Assembly (NCBI GenBank): GCA_963575645.1
Contig: OY754464.1
Location: forward strand, 62,842,948-62,906,947
Length of the DNA: 64,000 nucleotides
Origin: Xanthostigma xanthostigma
Lineage: Eukaryota > Arthropoda > Insecta > Raphidioptera > Raphidiidae
Direction: 5' to 3'
The notes below the pieces were generated by a model. That model did not search any database. It was not told where the DNA came from and saw only the letters and a program-made list of their open reading frames with translations. Positions 45,159 to 57,101 of the stretch are shown here, piece after piece. The position numbers were made by a program, and so were the translations under genes. Every line of letters begins with the position of its first letter. Within the stretch, counting starts at the first letter, position 1.

Positions 45159-45418
45159 CAGGGGTGGGCAAATCTTTTGATCGTCGGGGCACATTGCGGA
45201 TGAAAATTTCTAATTTTAAGTATAGTTTTTTTGAAACAACAATTTCAAGTTTTTAAACACAATTTGCTATTTTTCCAAAATTTTGCTTATGCGCCAATTT
45301 ATATTGGCAGACAGTAATATTTTTGCTCTTAATAATCACTTATAAAATGCTTCGCGGGCCGGAGAAAATTCTACTGCAGGCCGGATCCGGCCCGCGGGCC
45401 GCCATTTGCCCAGGTCTG
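45159..45418. mobile_element. 260-bp hAT MITE, copy 1
   Basis: Flanked by an 8-bp duplication TTCAAGAG (45151-45158, 45419-45426). The ends are CAGGGGTGGGCAAATC and ATTTGCCCAGGTCTG. The GC-rich right part contains GGCCGGATCCGGCCCGCGGG. Non-coding. Confidence 0.9.
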
Positions 45419-45426
45419 TTCAAGAG

Positions 45427-46572
45427 ATTAACCAGTTTGTAGATTTTGCCCATCTCAATCCAGAAGGGTACATCTTCAATCAACATAGATTTTTAAGCAT
45501 TAACCTGTGAATGCTAAAAGAGTTACTTTTGTAGATTATATTATATTATCTATTCATTTAATGTGACCGGGAGTGCCGGCGGAAGTGAAAACTTGAATAT
45601 TAACGTCTTACGAATTTTCGATCAAAATTGTTTGTATCATAGATTGCATTTTTATGTACGATATTTCAAGGCTAGATGTCTAACGTTGTATAAATAAAAG
45701 TTTTCGTCTTACGCATTTTCGATCAGGACACGTGACCCTGACGATCTGACGCGAGTTTAACATTTTTTACCATTACAAAAAAGTGTACAACGCCGCTAAA
45801 GAAGTTTTCACTTCAATAAATCTAGAACCTTACTTATCTACTTTCTTTGCCTATTCTAACAAAATAGTGCTCTGTCAAGGTCATAGAGGTCCTATTATTC
45901 TAATGTGCCCAAGGCCTCCAATAGGTTAAAGACGGCCCTGATCACAACACTCGTTTAATTAAAATCAGATACATAAAATTGGTAGCAACAGAAAACGAAA
46001 CTCAAAAGGTTTTGTTTCACTAGATCACAGCTGAAAACATTGACTGTATATAACGTACCATTCACCCCGAGAAACGGTATGAGAGAAAATGGCGTAGGAT
46101 GAGATTGATAAATAGCAATTGTGTATTTGAAAATTACTGCCATTGTGGACAGGAAAACGTTTTGTGTCCTGAATTTTCATCATAATACAAGATCCGGAAG
46201 CTGATTCCTGCAGATAACTGTTTTTTCAATGATACTTAATTTAAGTCACTGATCAAGGATAATTAATGTAATACATTACTGCCGGGTAGCCGATAAAAAA
46301 TTAGCCGCAATTACCTTTAATTAAATACTGTATTGTAATTAATTTATTTTAATAAAATACGACTATATTTTTTAAGTATAGTTTAAATGTCGTTTGAAAG
46401 AAAATGATCTGAAGTATTAAAAAAAAAAATGGTTGCCAGCTCTCAGTAAGCAGGTATGCTATTTACTATAATATGCCACGTACACTGTTGGCGAGATTAA
46501 AATTTCTCGACGCTTCATAGCCTAGCGAATATTTTAGCATCATTTTTGAGTATGTTGAACTGTCCGATATAC
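45427..46572. other. Non-coding stretch
   Basis: No gene recognised; isolated chance frames such as 45955-46143 on the minus strand. Confidence 0.35.
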
Positions 46573-47105
46573 CAGGATGTGTCCTAAATACCGGGGTGGT
46601 CAATTATTTCGAATACTGCACGTTGAATTAAAAAAAACACGTATCCAGTATTTTTAAAAGATCTATTTAGCGACACTGGGGGCAGGTTCAGGGGTAACTT
46701 TGAAATTTTAAATGGGTACCCCCAATTTTTATTACAGAATTGTATTCTACGTTGAAAAATAAGACATTTTCTTTAAAATATTTTTTTCGAATTTGAGTAT
46801 ATGGCGCTATAAATGGCGTGTCTGTTGTCTGCAGGACAGAGTGACGTCGGCACCATCTATTCAGAATTCGAAAAAATGTTTCAGACAAAAGTGTCCTATT
46901 TTTCAACGTAGAATACAAATCTGTAATAAAAATTGGGGGTACCCATATAAAAGTTATCCCCGTCCCCAGGAGGGGGGGAGCATGGGGTCAACTTTAGTGT
47001 CGCTGAATAGATCTTTTAAAAATACTGGATACGTGTTTTTTTGTTTTTTAATTCAACGTGCAGTATTTGAAATAATTGACCGCTTCGGTATTTAAGACAC
47101 ACCTG
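46573..47105. mobile_element. 533-bp inverted-repeat element
   Basis: The ends CAGGATGTGTCCTAAATACC and GGTATTTAAGACACACCTG are inverted repeats, and inversion continues for about 230 bp per arm (GTGGTCAATTATTTCGAATA; TAGACAATTT-type blocks; TGGGTACCCCCAATTTTTAT). A small unique centre lies near 46800-46860. TAC flanks both ends and may be a 3-bp duplication. The frames 46688-46918 and 46793-47095 are by-products of the inversion. Confidence 0.75.
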
Positions 47106-48022
47106 TACAAATGTATATTATTATTTTATGAAGTGAAAATTAGATACTTTATAGGAGGCACCTTCGTGCAAAGATGATATTATGACTCGGGTGACTGTTA
47201 AAACTCGCTGGTTTCTCGTTGTAACTTAACGTCACTACTCGTACCCTCATTTACAAACGAAATAACTTTACTAACCACTATTTTGTTATGATTTTAGTTC
47301 ACCTCTATACAAGCGTCGGCAACCTATGACCCTCAGGTCATCAAGTGACCCATTTGATAATTCCAAGTGGCCCATCTCTTGAGTTCTGCTAGTAAAGTAG
47401 GTACAATTGTATAATATATAAAAATAAGTTATGAAACGTAAATTAAACGTAATTTTGAGAAAAAATAAAGATAAAATATGTGTTTTCTCAATAAAATTTA
47501 TCTTATGCACTGACGAACTGTTAAATGAAAATACCCATTACCACCCATTACCCAAACTGTCCTCTTAATTGTCACATTTTGGTTGATTTTGATCCGTAAC
47601 CAAAAAAGGTTGCAGTAGGAGAGCTATCAAACATTTTTGGGTAGGTATTTGAGGCTGCGTAAATATTGTGTAACACTTCTTTTGTAGTGTCTGAACACAA
47701 AATCGAAGACCTGCCCGAAGGATAGTGGGGCTTAGCCAAGTCGTGTATTTTTAACTTTGCAAAATTTTATTTGCCAAAAAAGTCCTTGAGGCATTTTTAA
47801 TTTTTAATATCTTCCGTATTTAATAAAAATAAAAAATAAATAAACCAGATTAATTAGTCGGGTCTAAATGTTTGCTAGGCCGTTTCAAAACTCTATACAG
47901 GTTAAAGTGTTGTCGAACAAACTGGAGAGAAAAATAGGATATAATTCATGGTTGAGTTTTCAACGATCTTTTGTCGGCATCTGCTGTTTAATATAATATT
48001 TTAACACCCATTGCGTTAAACT
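47106..48022. other. Non-coding stretch
   Basis: 'AGCGTCGGCAACCTATGACC' at about 47310 resembles an old hAT-derived end. No gene recognised. Confidence 0.35.
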
Positions 48023-48030
48023 GATTAGAA

Positions 48031-48321
48031 CAGGCCTGGGCAAATGGCTGCCCGCGGGCTGGATCCGGCTTGCAGTAGACTTTTGTCCGGCCCGCGAAGC
48101 ATTTTATAAATGATTATTAAGAGCAAAAATAGTTTGCCAATATAATCTGGCGCATAAAAAAAATTTAGAAAAATAGTAAATAGCAAGGGCCACAACAAAC
48201 GAAAAAAGACCTTTTTGTTGCAAAAATGAAAGGACCTTTTTTTTGCTCTCCAAACTTTTGGCCCACAGTCAAATTTTCATCAGCAATGTGACCCGACGAT
48301 CAAAAGATTTGCCCGCCCCTG
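48031..48321. mobile_element. 291-bp hAT MITE, copy 2 (reverse orientation)
   Basis: Flanked by an 8-bp duplication GATTAGAA (48023-48030, 48322-48329). The ends are CAGGCCTGGGCAAATGG and GATTTGCCCGCCCCTG. It is the same family as 45159-45418 with some extra sequence (a pair of AAAAAGGACC-type strings at about 48205-48240). Confidence 0.9.
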
Positions 48322-48445
48322 GATTAGAACATGTCACATTAACGACACTAATTACCTACATAGAACAAAAACAATCCATATAGGGTTTCTCCTGAACTTC
48401 GTTCTAACTAACTCGATATGAACAAAACTCCTTTTTTGTGTATGT

Positions 48446-49938
48446 GTTACCGTAAATAGCCGAAATCCGGTTTTTATAGTTACTTATAAGAATGTGAAGT
48501 ATCTACGAGCATTTGTAATTTCGAGTTCTTACTAGGAAAGACGCGAATTAAAATTTTAATTCGGCTTTTAAATGCAGCTTTCAGTTAGAATCCGTTCTAA
48601 CCACACGCATAACAGTAAGTAGACGAAATACATATCTTTTAAGCGGACTACTTTACACTTCCGGTCCCCCAAAAACCAGTCACCTGTGTATCTCAAATAG
48701 GTTGAAATAAATAATAATAAATAAAGGTTTTTACTTTTAACATCATTTCGTGTTGGATTGGCGGGTTTTTACTGAAAAAAAGCAATTTGATTTTTGAATG
48801 ATTTTTTTTATATGAATGAAAAGATCATTAACAATTTTTGTAGCAAAACTTAAAATGTATTAGTATTTTCGATGTATGAAATAACCATTTCAAAAGAATA
48901 GTGATACGTAGGAAAAAAAAAATTGGTTGTCTGTAAAGTCGGTTTACGGACGATATTTTTCCGTGATAACGTATTCCGTAATACATAACCATAAGAAATG
49001 TCAAAAGTGACGTTTGCAACTTACAAAGTATTATGTTCTAATAATAATTAGTTATTCCAATACTTAACTTAGAAGGCTTTGCATTTCACAATATACTAAT
49101 GTCAAAAAATTGAATTAAACATTAGAAATGCAGCCGTTTTCATGTTAAGACAAGACATACGTTTGCTTCTAATTTCCATGTACGGCAAACAAAGACAACC
49201 GACCGCGTCGCGCCATGCATTACACAACATTGCATTTATACAGCTATTTTTCTATATAAATTTGTATAAAATATTTTTCTATATAAATTTGTATAAAAAA
49301 ACTATTTAGGCAAATTCTGTTATACGAAATCTATGTAAAATGTTCTCCTCTTTCGTTTAAGACTGGTTTCAAACCGATCTGATTTAAATTGAGCGAGAAA
49401 TTAGCAAAAAGCACGCACAGGGTCAGGCGGAACGTTACGCGTTATGCGTTATGCGTTACGCGTTACACTTTTTCGTACATGCAGCCGGTGTTTTATCAAT
49501 TTATAATATTGGTGATTCATCAATTTATAAGACGTTATCACGTCAAAAAAGTATGTATATGAACAATTCTTGTAGACAATTGTATGATCCACAACTTTTG
49601 TCTGTCCTATTTTTAGATAACATTTACCGTTTACGAGAAAAGTGCAAAAAACCGATACTTTTGACCTTTAACCTACAAATAAATTTTGAAGCAGATCTAC
49701 GATCAGTGGGTACTTTTGATTTTTTATTTGTAATAATATGTACTTAAGACCTGTACCAATTTTCAACTCTACGCGAATTACAGTAAACTGAAATGTTTAT
49801 TTTGACTAGACTACAGGCTCTAACTGAAAGCTGCGTGTCTTTCCTTGTAAGAACGCGAAATTACAAATTCTCGTATGCATACTTTGCATGCTTACTAGTA
49901 AGTACTTGTAAAAATGGATTCCGGCTATTTACGGTAAC
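48446..49938. mobile_element. Terminal-inverted-repeat element, GTTACCGT family, copy 2
   Basis: The ends are GTTACCGTAAATAGCCG and CGGCTATTTACGGTAAC. Inverted blocks continue inward (GAGCATTTGTAATTTCG; TTCTTAC.AGGAAAGAC; CAGCTTTCAGTTAGA). The tips match the element at 2952-3810, but the inner arms are different. Family D copy 4 (48912-49553) is nested inside, which accounts for much of the length. Confidence 0.7.
48912..49553 (-). mobile_element. Repeat family D, copy 4, nested
   Basis: From AATTGGTTGTCTGTAAAGTC to GACGTTATCACGTCAAAAA. It has the same GCGTTATGCGTTATGCGTTA run and doubled CTATATAAATTTGTATAAAA as copy 3, so copies 3 and 4 are closest to each other. Confidence 0.65.
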
Positions 49939-51140
49939 ATATAAAATAAAGTTCTGGAAACGATAACTTACTTTTCTAACTTTTAAAGATGAAACACCAC
50001 GCTGGGTAAAAAGTTTGATATTGGCGTAAGTACCTATAAGAATAATAATTTTTCGTTCTATTGTAATAAAAACTTCATGAAAGTGTAGAGGCAAGTTTTT
50101 TTTACGTGACCTTAGACTATATTAATATATAGCATACCATTGCGGTTCTAACTTCTAAGCTATTGCTGAGTTGCAGAAAATACTGTCAAAAGTTCTGATT
50201 TGACAATAACCTTAGATTGTGACCACGCATATTTCTCACATAAAAAAATCATTACAGAATTTTAAATCGATTTGATCGAAAAATAAATGACATTGAAACT
50301 TTTTTTTTAACTGTGTAATGTGTACACATCTAGGTATACATTATAATATTTTTTTGCACAATTTCCACTTCGAAAAATCATTTTTTCTACTCATTTTGAT
50401 CTAAATTTAGCTTAAAAAGCGACATTTTTCTAAGTAGATATATTATTTGTTTTATGTGAGCAATAGCATAATATATTATTATGATGATGTTGGTTTTCCG
50501 TTTGCACGGTTACATAATATAGTTTCACATGTATTATTTAACCAAAGCATGCTTGTCAGCTAGCTTAATAATCTTAATAATTCCTTTTTTTAACAAACCT
50601 TCAGAATAAAAAAAACGCTTGGTTTTTTATTTTCAAAATATTTACGAAGCTATGAAGTTTGCAAAAAACATTTTTAAGAAACTTTCTTAATAAAAATTAG
50701 TTTTAAATTTAATTTAAATTACACTTAATATTTCTGAATAAGTCACATTTTTGCACAAGTATTTTTTTAATTAAATAACTTCAACATTGATATTTTTAAG
50801 TCGAATTTAACTGTCGATATAGTATCGCGACGCGAGATGAATTACCGTCGTTACCGGACGTACACGGTTTTACACCAGCATCCCGACGCGTAATGACACC
50901 GTCGCAACGCATCCTGCGGCGCTGTGTTCTATGCCGCGGGTTTCTCAGCATGCGCGCACAACACTCTGTTGCTTCAGTACTTGCACACATCTGAATCCTA
51001 TAGCGACATGCAGAGTTTGATCTTTTTAAACAAAACAGCCTCAAAAAGCTTAAGCATGAATAATATCGCCCGCGCCGTTTTCAAATCGTTACCGTATCAC
51101 AAATAGGGATTGCAAACCTTTTTACACGCTTTATATTAGT
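49939..51140. other. Stretch with a family A fragment and a GC-richer patch
   Basis: 50480-50700 is a diverged minus-strand piece of family A (AAAGCATGCTTGTCAGCTAG, TTTTCAAAATATTTACGAAG). 50810-50960 is GC-richer with overlapping open frames on both strands (50796-51044, 50924-51106) but no domain. 51124-51150 (ACGCTTTATATTAGTTTCAC) is shared, inverted, with 59993-60040. Confidence 0.4.
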
Positions 51141-51251
51141 TTCACTTGTAAGTTTGTATGTATGTATGTATGTATGTAAGTATGTATGTTTGTAAACTCG
51201 TTTGGACTACAGCAAGTGGTTTATATAGTGGTATAATATGCCAGCACTGTA

Positions 51252-51333
51252 AGTACACTGGCTAGCCGTGCGATCTTTCGCTGACGTCAACTCTCGGAAT
51301 CACGGGTCGTGGGTTCCTATCCTGTCCACGCCG
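51252..51333 (+). pseudogene. tRNA-derived SINE head
   Basis: TGGCTAGCCGTGCGA (A box) and GGGTTCCTATCC (near-consensus B box, GGTTCGANTCC) have tRNA spacing, and the segment is followed by an A-rich run. It is preceded by a (TATG)n tract at 51157-51190 and followed by the palindromic element at 51360. No tRNA cloverleaf could be completed. Confidence 0.5.
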
Positions 51334-51364
51334 AAAAAAAAATTGTTTGTTTTTCGGCAAATTT

Positions 51365-51867
51365 TTGACAATAAATTGAACTAAAAAGTGGAAAATAAAT
51401 ATAGTTTAGAAAAAACTAAAAAACACGCTTTATATCGAACTAAAAAGTAAAAAATAATTTTTTTTTAAATTAGCTTAAAACAATAATGAATAAAAAATAC
51501 AAGTATTATTGTGAAAAAAGCGTGGGGCGCTCGATGTACGAAAATGTGGAACAAAGCGCCCCACGTTTTTTTTTACAATAATACTAGTATTTTTTATTCA
51601 TTATTGTTTTAAGCTTATTTAAAAAAAAAATATTTTTTACTTTTTGGTTTTTAGTTTTTAGTTAGTATTATTGTGAAAAAAGCGTGGGGTGCTCGATGTA
51701 CGAAAATGTGGAACAAAGCGCCCCACGATTTTTTCACAATAATACTAGTATTTTTTATTCATTATTATTTTAAGCTTATTTTTAAAAAAATTATTTTTTT
51801 ACTTTTTAGTTCGATATAAAGCGTGTTTTTTAGTTTTTTTTAAACTATATTTATTTTTCATTTACAG
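51365..51867. mobile_element. Palindromic element with two hairpin loops (GCGTGGGGCGCT family), copy 1
   Basis: The outer arms hold ACTAAAAAGTGGAAAATAAA, AACACGCTTTATATCGAAC and ACTAAAAAGTAAAAAATAAT with their inverses. Inside are two hairpins, at about 51500-51590 and 51664-51750, each GCGTGGGGyGCT / AGCGCCCCACG around a 23-bp core beginning CGATGTACG. Related copy at 59205-59504. Non-coding. Confidence 0.75.
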
Positions 51868-52412
51868 TCCGGAAAATTTTAATACACGTCAAGTCCGAAC
51901 TCTATGTCTTTCGTATCACAGGCGTGATGACAGTATAAAAGAATCAAAGATTAAATGGTTTTAAAGAAAAATATATGTTGAAAAGATTCTAAAAAATGAC
52001 CCAGTGTTAATACAAACATTGAGATTAATAAGATTTTTAATATAATAAAAGTATAAAATACTGCAATCAGCCATGTTGACTGAAACACTGAATGACGTCA
52101 CGTCTTCTTAAACCAAAAAAAATATTAACTTGAAGTAAATAATCACCATCTCGCTTAAATTTTGGTTGCAATCATTCACTTTGCATCCTTTAATTAGTTG
52201 ATTTGATGTTTATTCGTTTTTTTATAACACTTTGTCATAGGTTATTTTTGAGGTTAGTTAACTTGCAACTAAAGAAAGCCCTACTATTTTTACCACTAAC
52301 TACCTACTTTTAAGAAAATATTTAATATAAATCAATCATTAAGTAAATGTACAGACATGTCTACGAAACACCTCTGCACGACAGCCCTACATCCATAAAT
52401 ACAACATAATAA
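51868..52412. other. Non-coding stretch
   Basis: No gene or repeat recognised. Confidence 0.35.
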
Positions 52413-52566
52413 GTTCGTTCCAAACAGCTAGCAAACGGTAACGAAACCATCACCCGCATGCGCAGTAGGTAAAACGAAACTGTTGTATCGGTTTTGAATC
52501 ACGTTTAGCTACTGCGCATGCGGGTCACAGTTTCGTTACCGTTTGCTGGCTGCTTGGAACAAACCT
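52413..52566. mobile_element. 154-bp palindromic MITE
   Basis: The arms contain CAAACGGTAACGAAAC and ACCCGCATGCGCAGTAG and their near-exact inverses, with GTTCCAA tips. TAA abuts both ends (52410-52412 and 52567-52569), compatible with the TWA target of PIF/Harbinger elements. The loop is about 45 bp. Confidence 0.7.
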
Positions 52567-52974
52567 AATGTCTGCTGTCACTACAAGCGTTACGTCACAA
52601 GCGTTTTCGCGATTAAAAATAGAAAGATAAAATGCAATAATTTGCGGTAAAATGTAATTTATTGCTGAAATAATGTTTTTTTCGGAAATAGTAGACGTGT
52701 ACCCACCTTATAAAAATGGATTTCAAAATCTGTCAACATGCCTATTCCCGGTACCGAGCCGTATGAAATAGATATATTATATTTCCATTCAAACTCTTCT
52801 AGCAATAATTTCAATTCATAAAATATTTATATAATATGCGTCTTACGTCAAGGTTAGTATCCTTATATGATGTATTGCGCGTCAAAAAAAAAATTTTTTT
52901 TCGAAATGTTGCACCAACTTTTTTCTAACGCAATTTGTATGAGTAGTAGTGCATATCAAGTGCCACAATATATA

Positions 52975-54427
52975 GTCCAGTCAATGCACAGAGAAAACGG
53001 CCAAACCTGAAAATTCTACCAAACAGCACCGATTAGCACCAAAATTTGGCTGTAGGTCCTACTTACCCTCTACTTCAAAATTGTCAATGTGCCGAGGGTT
53101 GCTTTTATCCTGGGGGTGGACGCCACCCCTTCTCGAGGATGAAATTTTTTTTATTAAAAATAAGTATGGGAATTAATAGACTGACTAATTCTAAGCAGCT
53201 TTAATTGTTTTATAAAGTTTTTACTTTACACGTTTTCAGACGGTTTTCCATGAATAACTCTGAAAATAAGTATTTTATGAAAAAAATCATTCGTTGCAAT
53301 AATGTAGCTTATAAAAAAACAAAAAAAAAATACTGGGTTTAAAATATCACTAGACCCAATACTAACGGAGTAATAGCTTGTTAAAGATTAGTTCTTCTTC
53401 GTCAAACGCCAAAATTGAAAGTTTCAACGTAAAATAGCCAAAAAAAAAAAAACACAAAGCATTTTTTGGAGAAAACTCATAGAACTTTTTTTTAAGTGCT
53501 TGATAAAACACCCTTATTTTTATGGAAGTTCCTAGTATCAAAATTAAGCGAGTTATGACAAAAACAAACTTGGTCCCTATTTTTTTCGAGGCAAAAAATT
53601 TGAAAATCACCCCCTAATTACCACCCTAATTGTAAATGATCATTACCATTTTACAATTTCTTTTATTTATTTACTTGTAATATGCCTTATAAGTTTGACC
53701 GGCTTAAAATGCTTATTTTGAAAAAATTTGAGCTGGAAGTGAAGAGAGCTTTTTTGCAAGTTAGCAAAAAATTGCCTTTCTTTAAAAATAACTGAAAAAC
53801 TATGAAAGATACGAAAAATTTTGATGATTTAAAAATTATACGTTATTTTTCTAAAAATGTTTTTTTTATTTTTCTGTACGATAAAAATTGAGCAAGATAT
53901 GGGCATTCCAAATTTGCATATATTCGCAAATAGTAACGTTTTCAAGCTCTTTCAGCTCAAACCTATTAAAAAATAAGAGCTTAAAAAAGTTAGTTTACAT
54001 CAGCTTATAGCTTTTAAAAACCTATACAAAATGGTTTTTTGTTGAATTTGATAGTTCAAAACTAAGTGAGTTATGGTAAAAATAACCAAACAGAAATTTT
54101 TCAGTTATCAAAATACGTATTACAACACTAATGAAGTGGATTCCTGTTGTAATATACGTGTTTCCACTCTCGAATAAGTCGAAAAGTATTGACTTTACGT
54201 AAAAACTTTATAGAACAAAAGCTATTCAGAATTAGTCAATCTATCCATTCCGATACTTATTTTTAATAAAAAAAAATTCCTCCTCGCTAAGGGGTGGCGT
54301 CCACCCCCAGGGTAAAAGCAACTCTCGGCACATTTGAAGTAGAGGGTAAGTAGAACCTACAGCCAAATTTTGGTGCTAATCGATGCTGTTTGGTAGAATT
54401 CCTAGGGAAACCGTGAATTGACTGGGC
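52975..54427. mobile_element. 1.45-kb TA-flanked element with ~230-bp inverted arms
   Basis: The ends GTCCAGTCAATGCAC and AATTGACTGGGC are inverted repeats flanked by TA on both sides. The arms include ATTAGCACCAAAATTTGG, GGGGGTGGACGCCACCCCTT and ATTTTTAATAAAAATAAGTA-type blocks. The interior (53250-54150) is AT-rich with no recognisable transposase; the 53362-53610 frame is unassigned. The tip resembles that of the element at 3816. Confidence 0.7.
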
Positions 54428-55370
54428 TAATATATTATTTCAGTGATTGTAAGTGACAGAGAAAAAATGATTATTATATTTTTATTTAGGTTTTAATAAT
54501 GTGCGTAAGTCTTCGCAAAAATCCAAAAAAAATATGAAATTTGCTTTTAAAGGTTACCTAAGACTCTTTGGTGCTGTAACTTTCCCGTTCCATATAGCTC
54601 GTTCTATTGGCTCAGGGTGGAACAGGTCGTACAAAAATCTTGTTTTTTGTCTTTTTAAATAAAAAAAATCAAAATCGGTATATTGCCTCAGTGAGCGTTT
54701 ATTATTATTTACCAAAATATCACTTTTTTATACACAATTTTTATTACAACAAAATTCAAAAAAAAATATAATATAACAGATATAAAAATAGAGAAAAAAA
54801 TGGTTAGTGCATGTGTGTGTGTACGTGAAGGGAGTAGGAGTCTAAACTTGAAAGAAAAAAAAAGTTTAGACAGGGAAAACGGGAGGTGACAGCGCCCAGG
54901 ATTAATTCCGTAGAAAACTGTCGTTGGGTATTTGTAAAAAAAAATCAGGATAAGTTACAAAACGAGTAACGGTGGGTTTGTGAGCGTTTTTGTGAAAATA
55001 CAAACCAGAACACTTTAAAAGAAGAAGACGCAAAAAAATATTACTGTTTCAATGCAAGACAGTATCGTTTTTGCTCTATATCTCAAGGTCAAAGGGGAGT
55101 GCGGGGGCAACACATATATAAAAACAGTTCATACATCATGTCGATATTAAAACATAAGTTTCGATATATGTTGTCGTTTGGGGGCAAACTCGCCATAATA
55201 TCTATCCGGCTAGACCAGGGGTAGCGAAGCTATGGCACTAAAAAGTGGTAACAGCACCACTGTCCAGTTTTTTTAATAAGGAATGGACTGTTCTCATTAA
55301 ATTTACTTCAAATTTTTATCATATTTTTTATATTAGACTGTAAGTAAATAATAATAATGCATCGAAAGAT
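54428..55370. other. 3' flank of the LRR gene
   Basis: No gene recognised. 'CAGGGGTAGCGAAGCTATGGC' at about 55216 looks like an isolated hAT-type end. An ATTAAA-type polyadenylation signal for the LRR gene could lie near 55268 (minus strand), which is weak. Confidence 0.35.
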
Positions 55371-57101
55371 TTAAAAACAGGGAATACCATTTACATTCGG
55401 AACATCATACACTTTAGAAATCGTAGTTAAATTAGCTTTTCTAAAAAATAAACTTTGTGTAGCCAAAGTGTGGCATGAAAGGTAATTACCGTCTACATAT
55501 ATTGTATTAACAGATGGTAAAAACAGATTCATTTTTTCTACATCAACAGAATTAAGACTATTTTGTCCAATATCTACTGTTTTCAAAGATATCAAACCTG
55601 TAAACTTTTCTATCAAATCTGAAAATTGTTTTATTTTATTTTTTCGCAAATTTAGTGAAGACAAAAATCCTAATCTTGCAAAACTTCCATAATAAAATCC
55701 ACCGTCATTTAAAACATTGTTATTTAAGTGAAGTGTTACCAACGAGTTTAGATTTTGAAAAATGTTCACCGAAATTTCGTACAATTTATTAGAGCTTAAA
55801 TCTAATAACTGAAGATTCTTTAGATCTTGGAAAAGTGTATGTGGTAAACTTGAAAGACTATTATTTTTCAAGTACAAATTTTGAAGAGTTAAATTTTCGA
55901 ATGCATTTGAATTTATGTTAACTAATTTATTGTTAGATAAATCAAGAACTTTGAGTGAAAGTGCACCAGAAAACGAAACAGAACTGATATCATTTGAAGA
56001 TAAATTTAAAGATACAACATTTTTTAAATTATTATCAGAAAATTTCTCCAGATTATTATTGTTTAATTTTAGAGTAATCGCTTGATTTGACATCGATACA
56101 AAAAAGTCTTTCGAAATGTTTTTTATAAAATTAAATGATAAATTGATATCTATTAAATCTTTATAATAATGTGACAAGCCGTTTATCTGTTCAATTGCAT
56201 TATGACTAATATCAAGAGATGTTAGATTTACAGGTAAATAAGGCGGAAAATCATAAATATTATTAAAACTTAAATTTAGTGTTCGAATTCCATATAAATG
56301 TCCGAAAAAAATATCATTTAAATGCGTAATGCTATTGTTATGCAAATCAAGTTTAGTTAACTTTGTCACATTCTGGAATATTGTGGACTCAAGATACATT
56401 ATTTTATTGTTTGATAAATCGAGTGTTGTCAACGATGGTAAAACAAAGTTCCCGCTAATATTTTTTATAGAATTGAAAGACAAATCGAGACTTGTCAGTT
56501 CTTTTAAATGATCAAATATGACGGTGTCAACATAAATTATATCATTGTTAGAAATATCAAGTGTACTTAATGACGGTAAATTAAAATTTCCGGTTATATT
56601 TCTTACAAAATTAAATGACAAATCAATCTTCTGTAAAGATGGGTTAATAATATCTTCACTTATTTTTGTAATTCTGTTGTAATTAAGTTTAATTTCTATC
56701 AATCCAGTTGTAGTATCAAGCATTCGATACGGAAAATCGGAGATATTATTTGAAGAAAAATATAAATAACGTAAATATTTATTTCGATCTATGTAGCTGA
56801 AAGCATCTGCGCTGATTGTTTCTATATTGTCATTTTCCAATACAATTGTTAAACTTCTCTGAAGAGAAATATCTGATATTAAAGTATTATCCACAATTTT
56901 AAAATCGCAACCGGTGGCTACAATTTTTTCAAAATAGTAATAATTTGAATTCTGACATGATTTCACTCCCACGTTGAATTCATTTCTTGATACATTAAAA
57001 CAGTCTATTTGATAACTTGCACATTTGCAATCCGCATCTGATTTTTGTACATAAATCAATAGTAATAGTATACTATTAGTAATCAGTAATTTGACGATCA
57101 T
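55371..57101 (-). CDS. Secreted leucine-rich-repeat protein
   Basis: 576 codons in one exon. The start is placed at the ATG at 57101 because the next residues form a signal peptide (VKLLITNSILLLLIYVQ, then a cleavage region near SDADC), and TTTTTTTTAATTTTCAG just upstream (57109-57110) is a good splice acceptor. The longer open frame to 57191 would therefore read into a 5'UTR intron. After a cysteine-rich cap (CKC, then further Cys to about residue 65) come about 19 LRRs of 21-25 residues (LxxLDLSxNxI). In part these form a 47-residue super-repeat (LSFNFVRNITGNFNLPSL / LSFNSIKNISGNFVLPSL). It ends with NYLSC and GIPCF, a reduced LRR C-cap, without a transmembrane segment. Many N-glycosylation sequons. 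The partner is unknown; extracellular binding is inferred from LRR biology. Confidence 0.85.
   Translation of the reverse strand: MIVKLLITNSILLLLIYVQKSDADCKCASYQIDCFNVSRNEFNVGVKSCQNSNYYYFEKIVATGCDFKIVDNTLISDISLQRSLTIVLENDNIETISADAFSYIDRNKYLRYLYFSSNNISDFPYRMLDTTTGLIEIKLNYNRITKISEDIINPSLQKIDLSFNFVRNITGNFNLPSLSTLDISNNDIIYVDTVIFDHLKELTSLDLSFNSIKNISGNFVLPSLTTLDLSNNKIMYLESTIFQNVTKLTKLDLHNNSITHLNDIFFGHLYGIRTLNLSFNNIYDFPPYLPVNLTSLDISHNAIEQINGLSHYYKDLIDINLSFNFIKNISKDFFVSMSNQAITLKLNNNNLEKFSDNNLKNVVSLNLSSNDISSVSFSGALSLKVLDLSNNKLVNINSNAFENLTLQNLYLKNNSLSSLPHTLFQDLKNLQLLDLSSNKLYEISVNIFQNLNSLVTLHLNNNVLNDGGFYYGSFARLGFLSSLNLRKNKIKQFSDLIEKFTGLISLKTVDIGQNSLNSVDVEKMNLFLPSVNTIYVDGNYLSCHTLATQSLFFRKANLTTISKVYDVPNVNGIPCF

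Noticed and set aside
44856-45941. Large hAT element enclosing the MITE at 45159
   Set aside because: CAGGGC ends can be paired, but no 8-bp duplication or extended inverted repeat supports it.
50796-51106. Opposed open frames in a GC-rich patch
   Set aside because: Arg/Cys-rich composition typical of out-of-frame GC-rich DNA; no domain in either strand.
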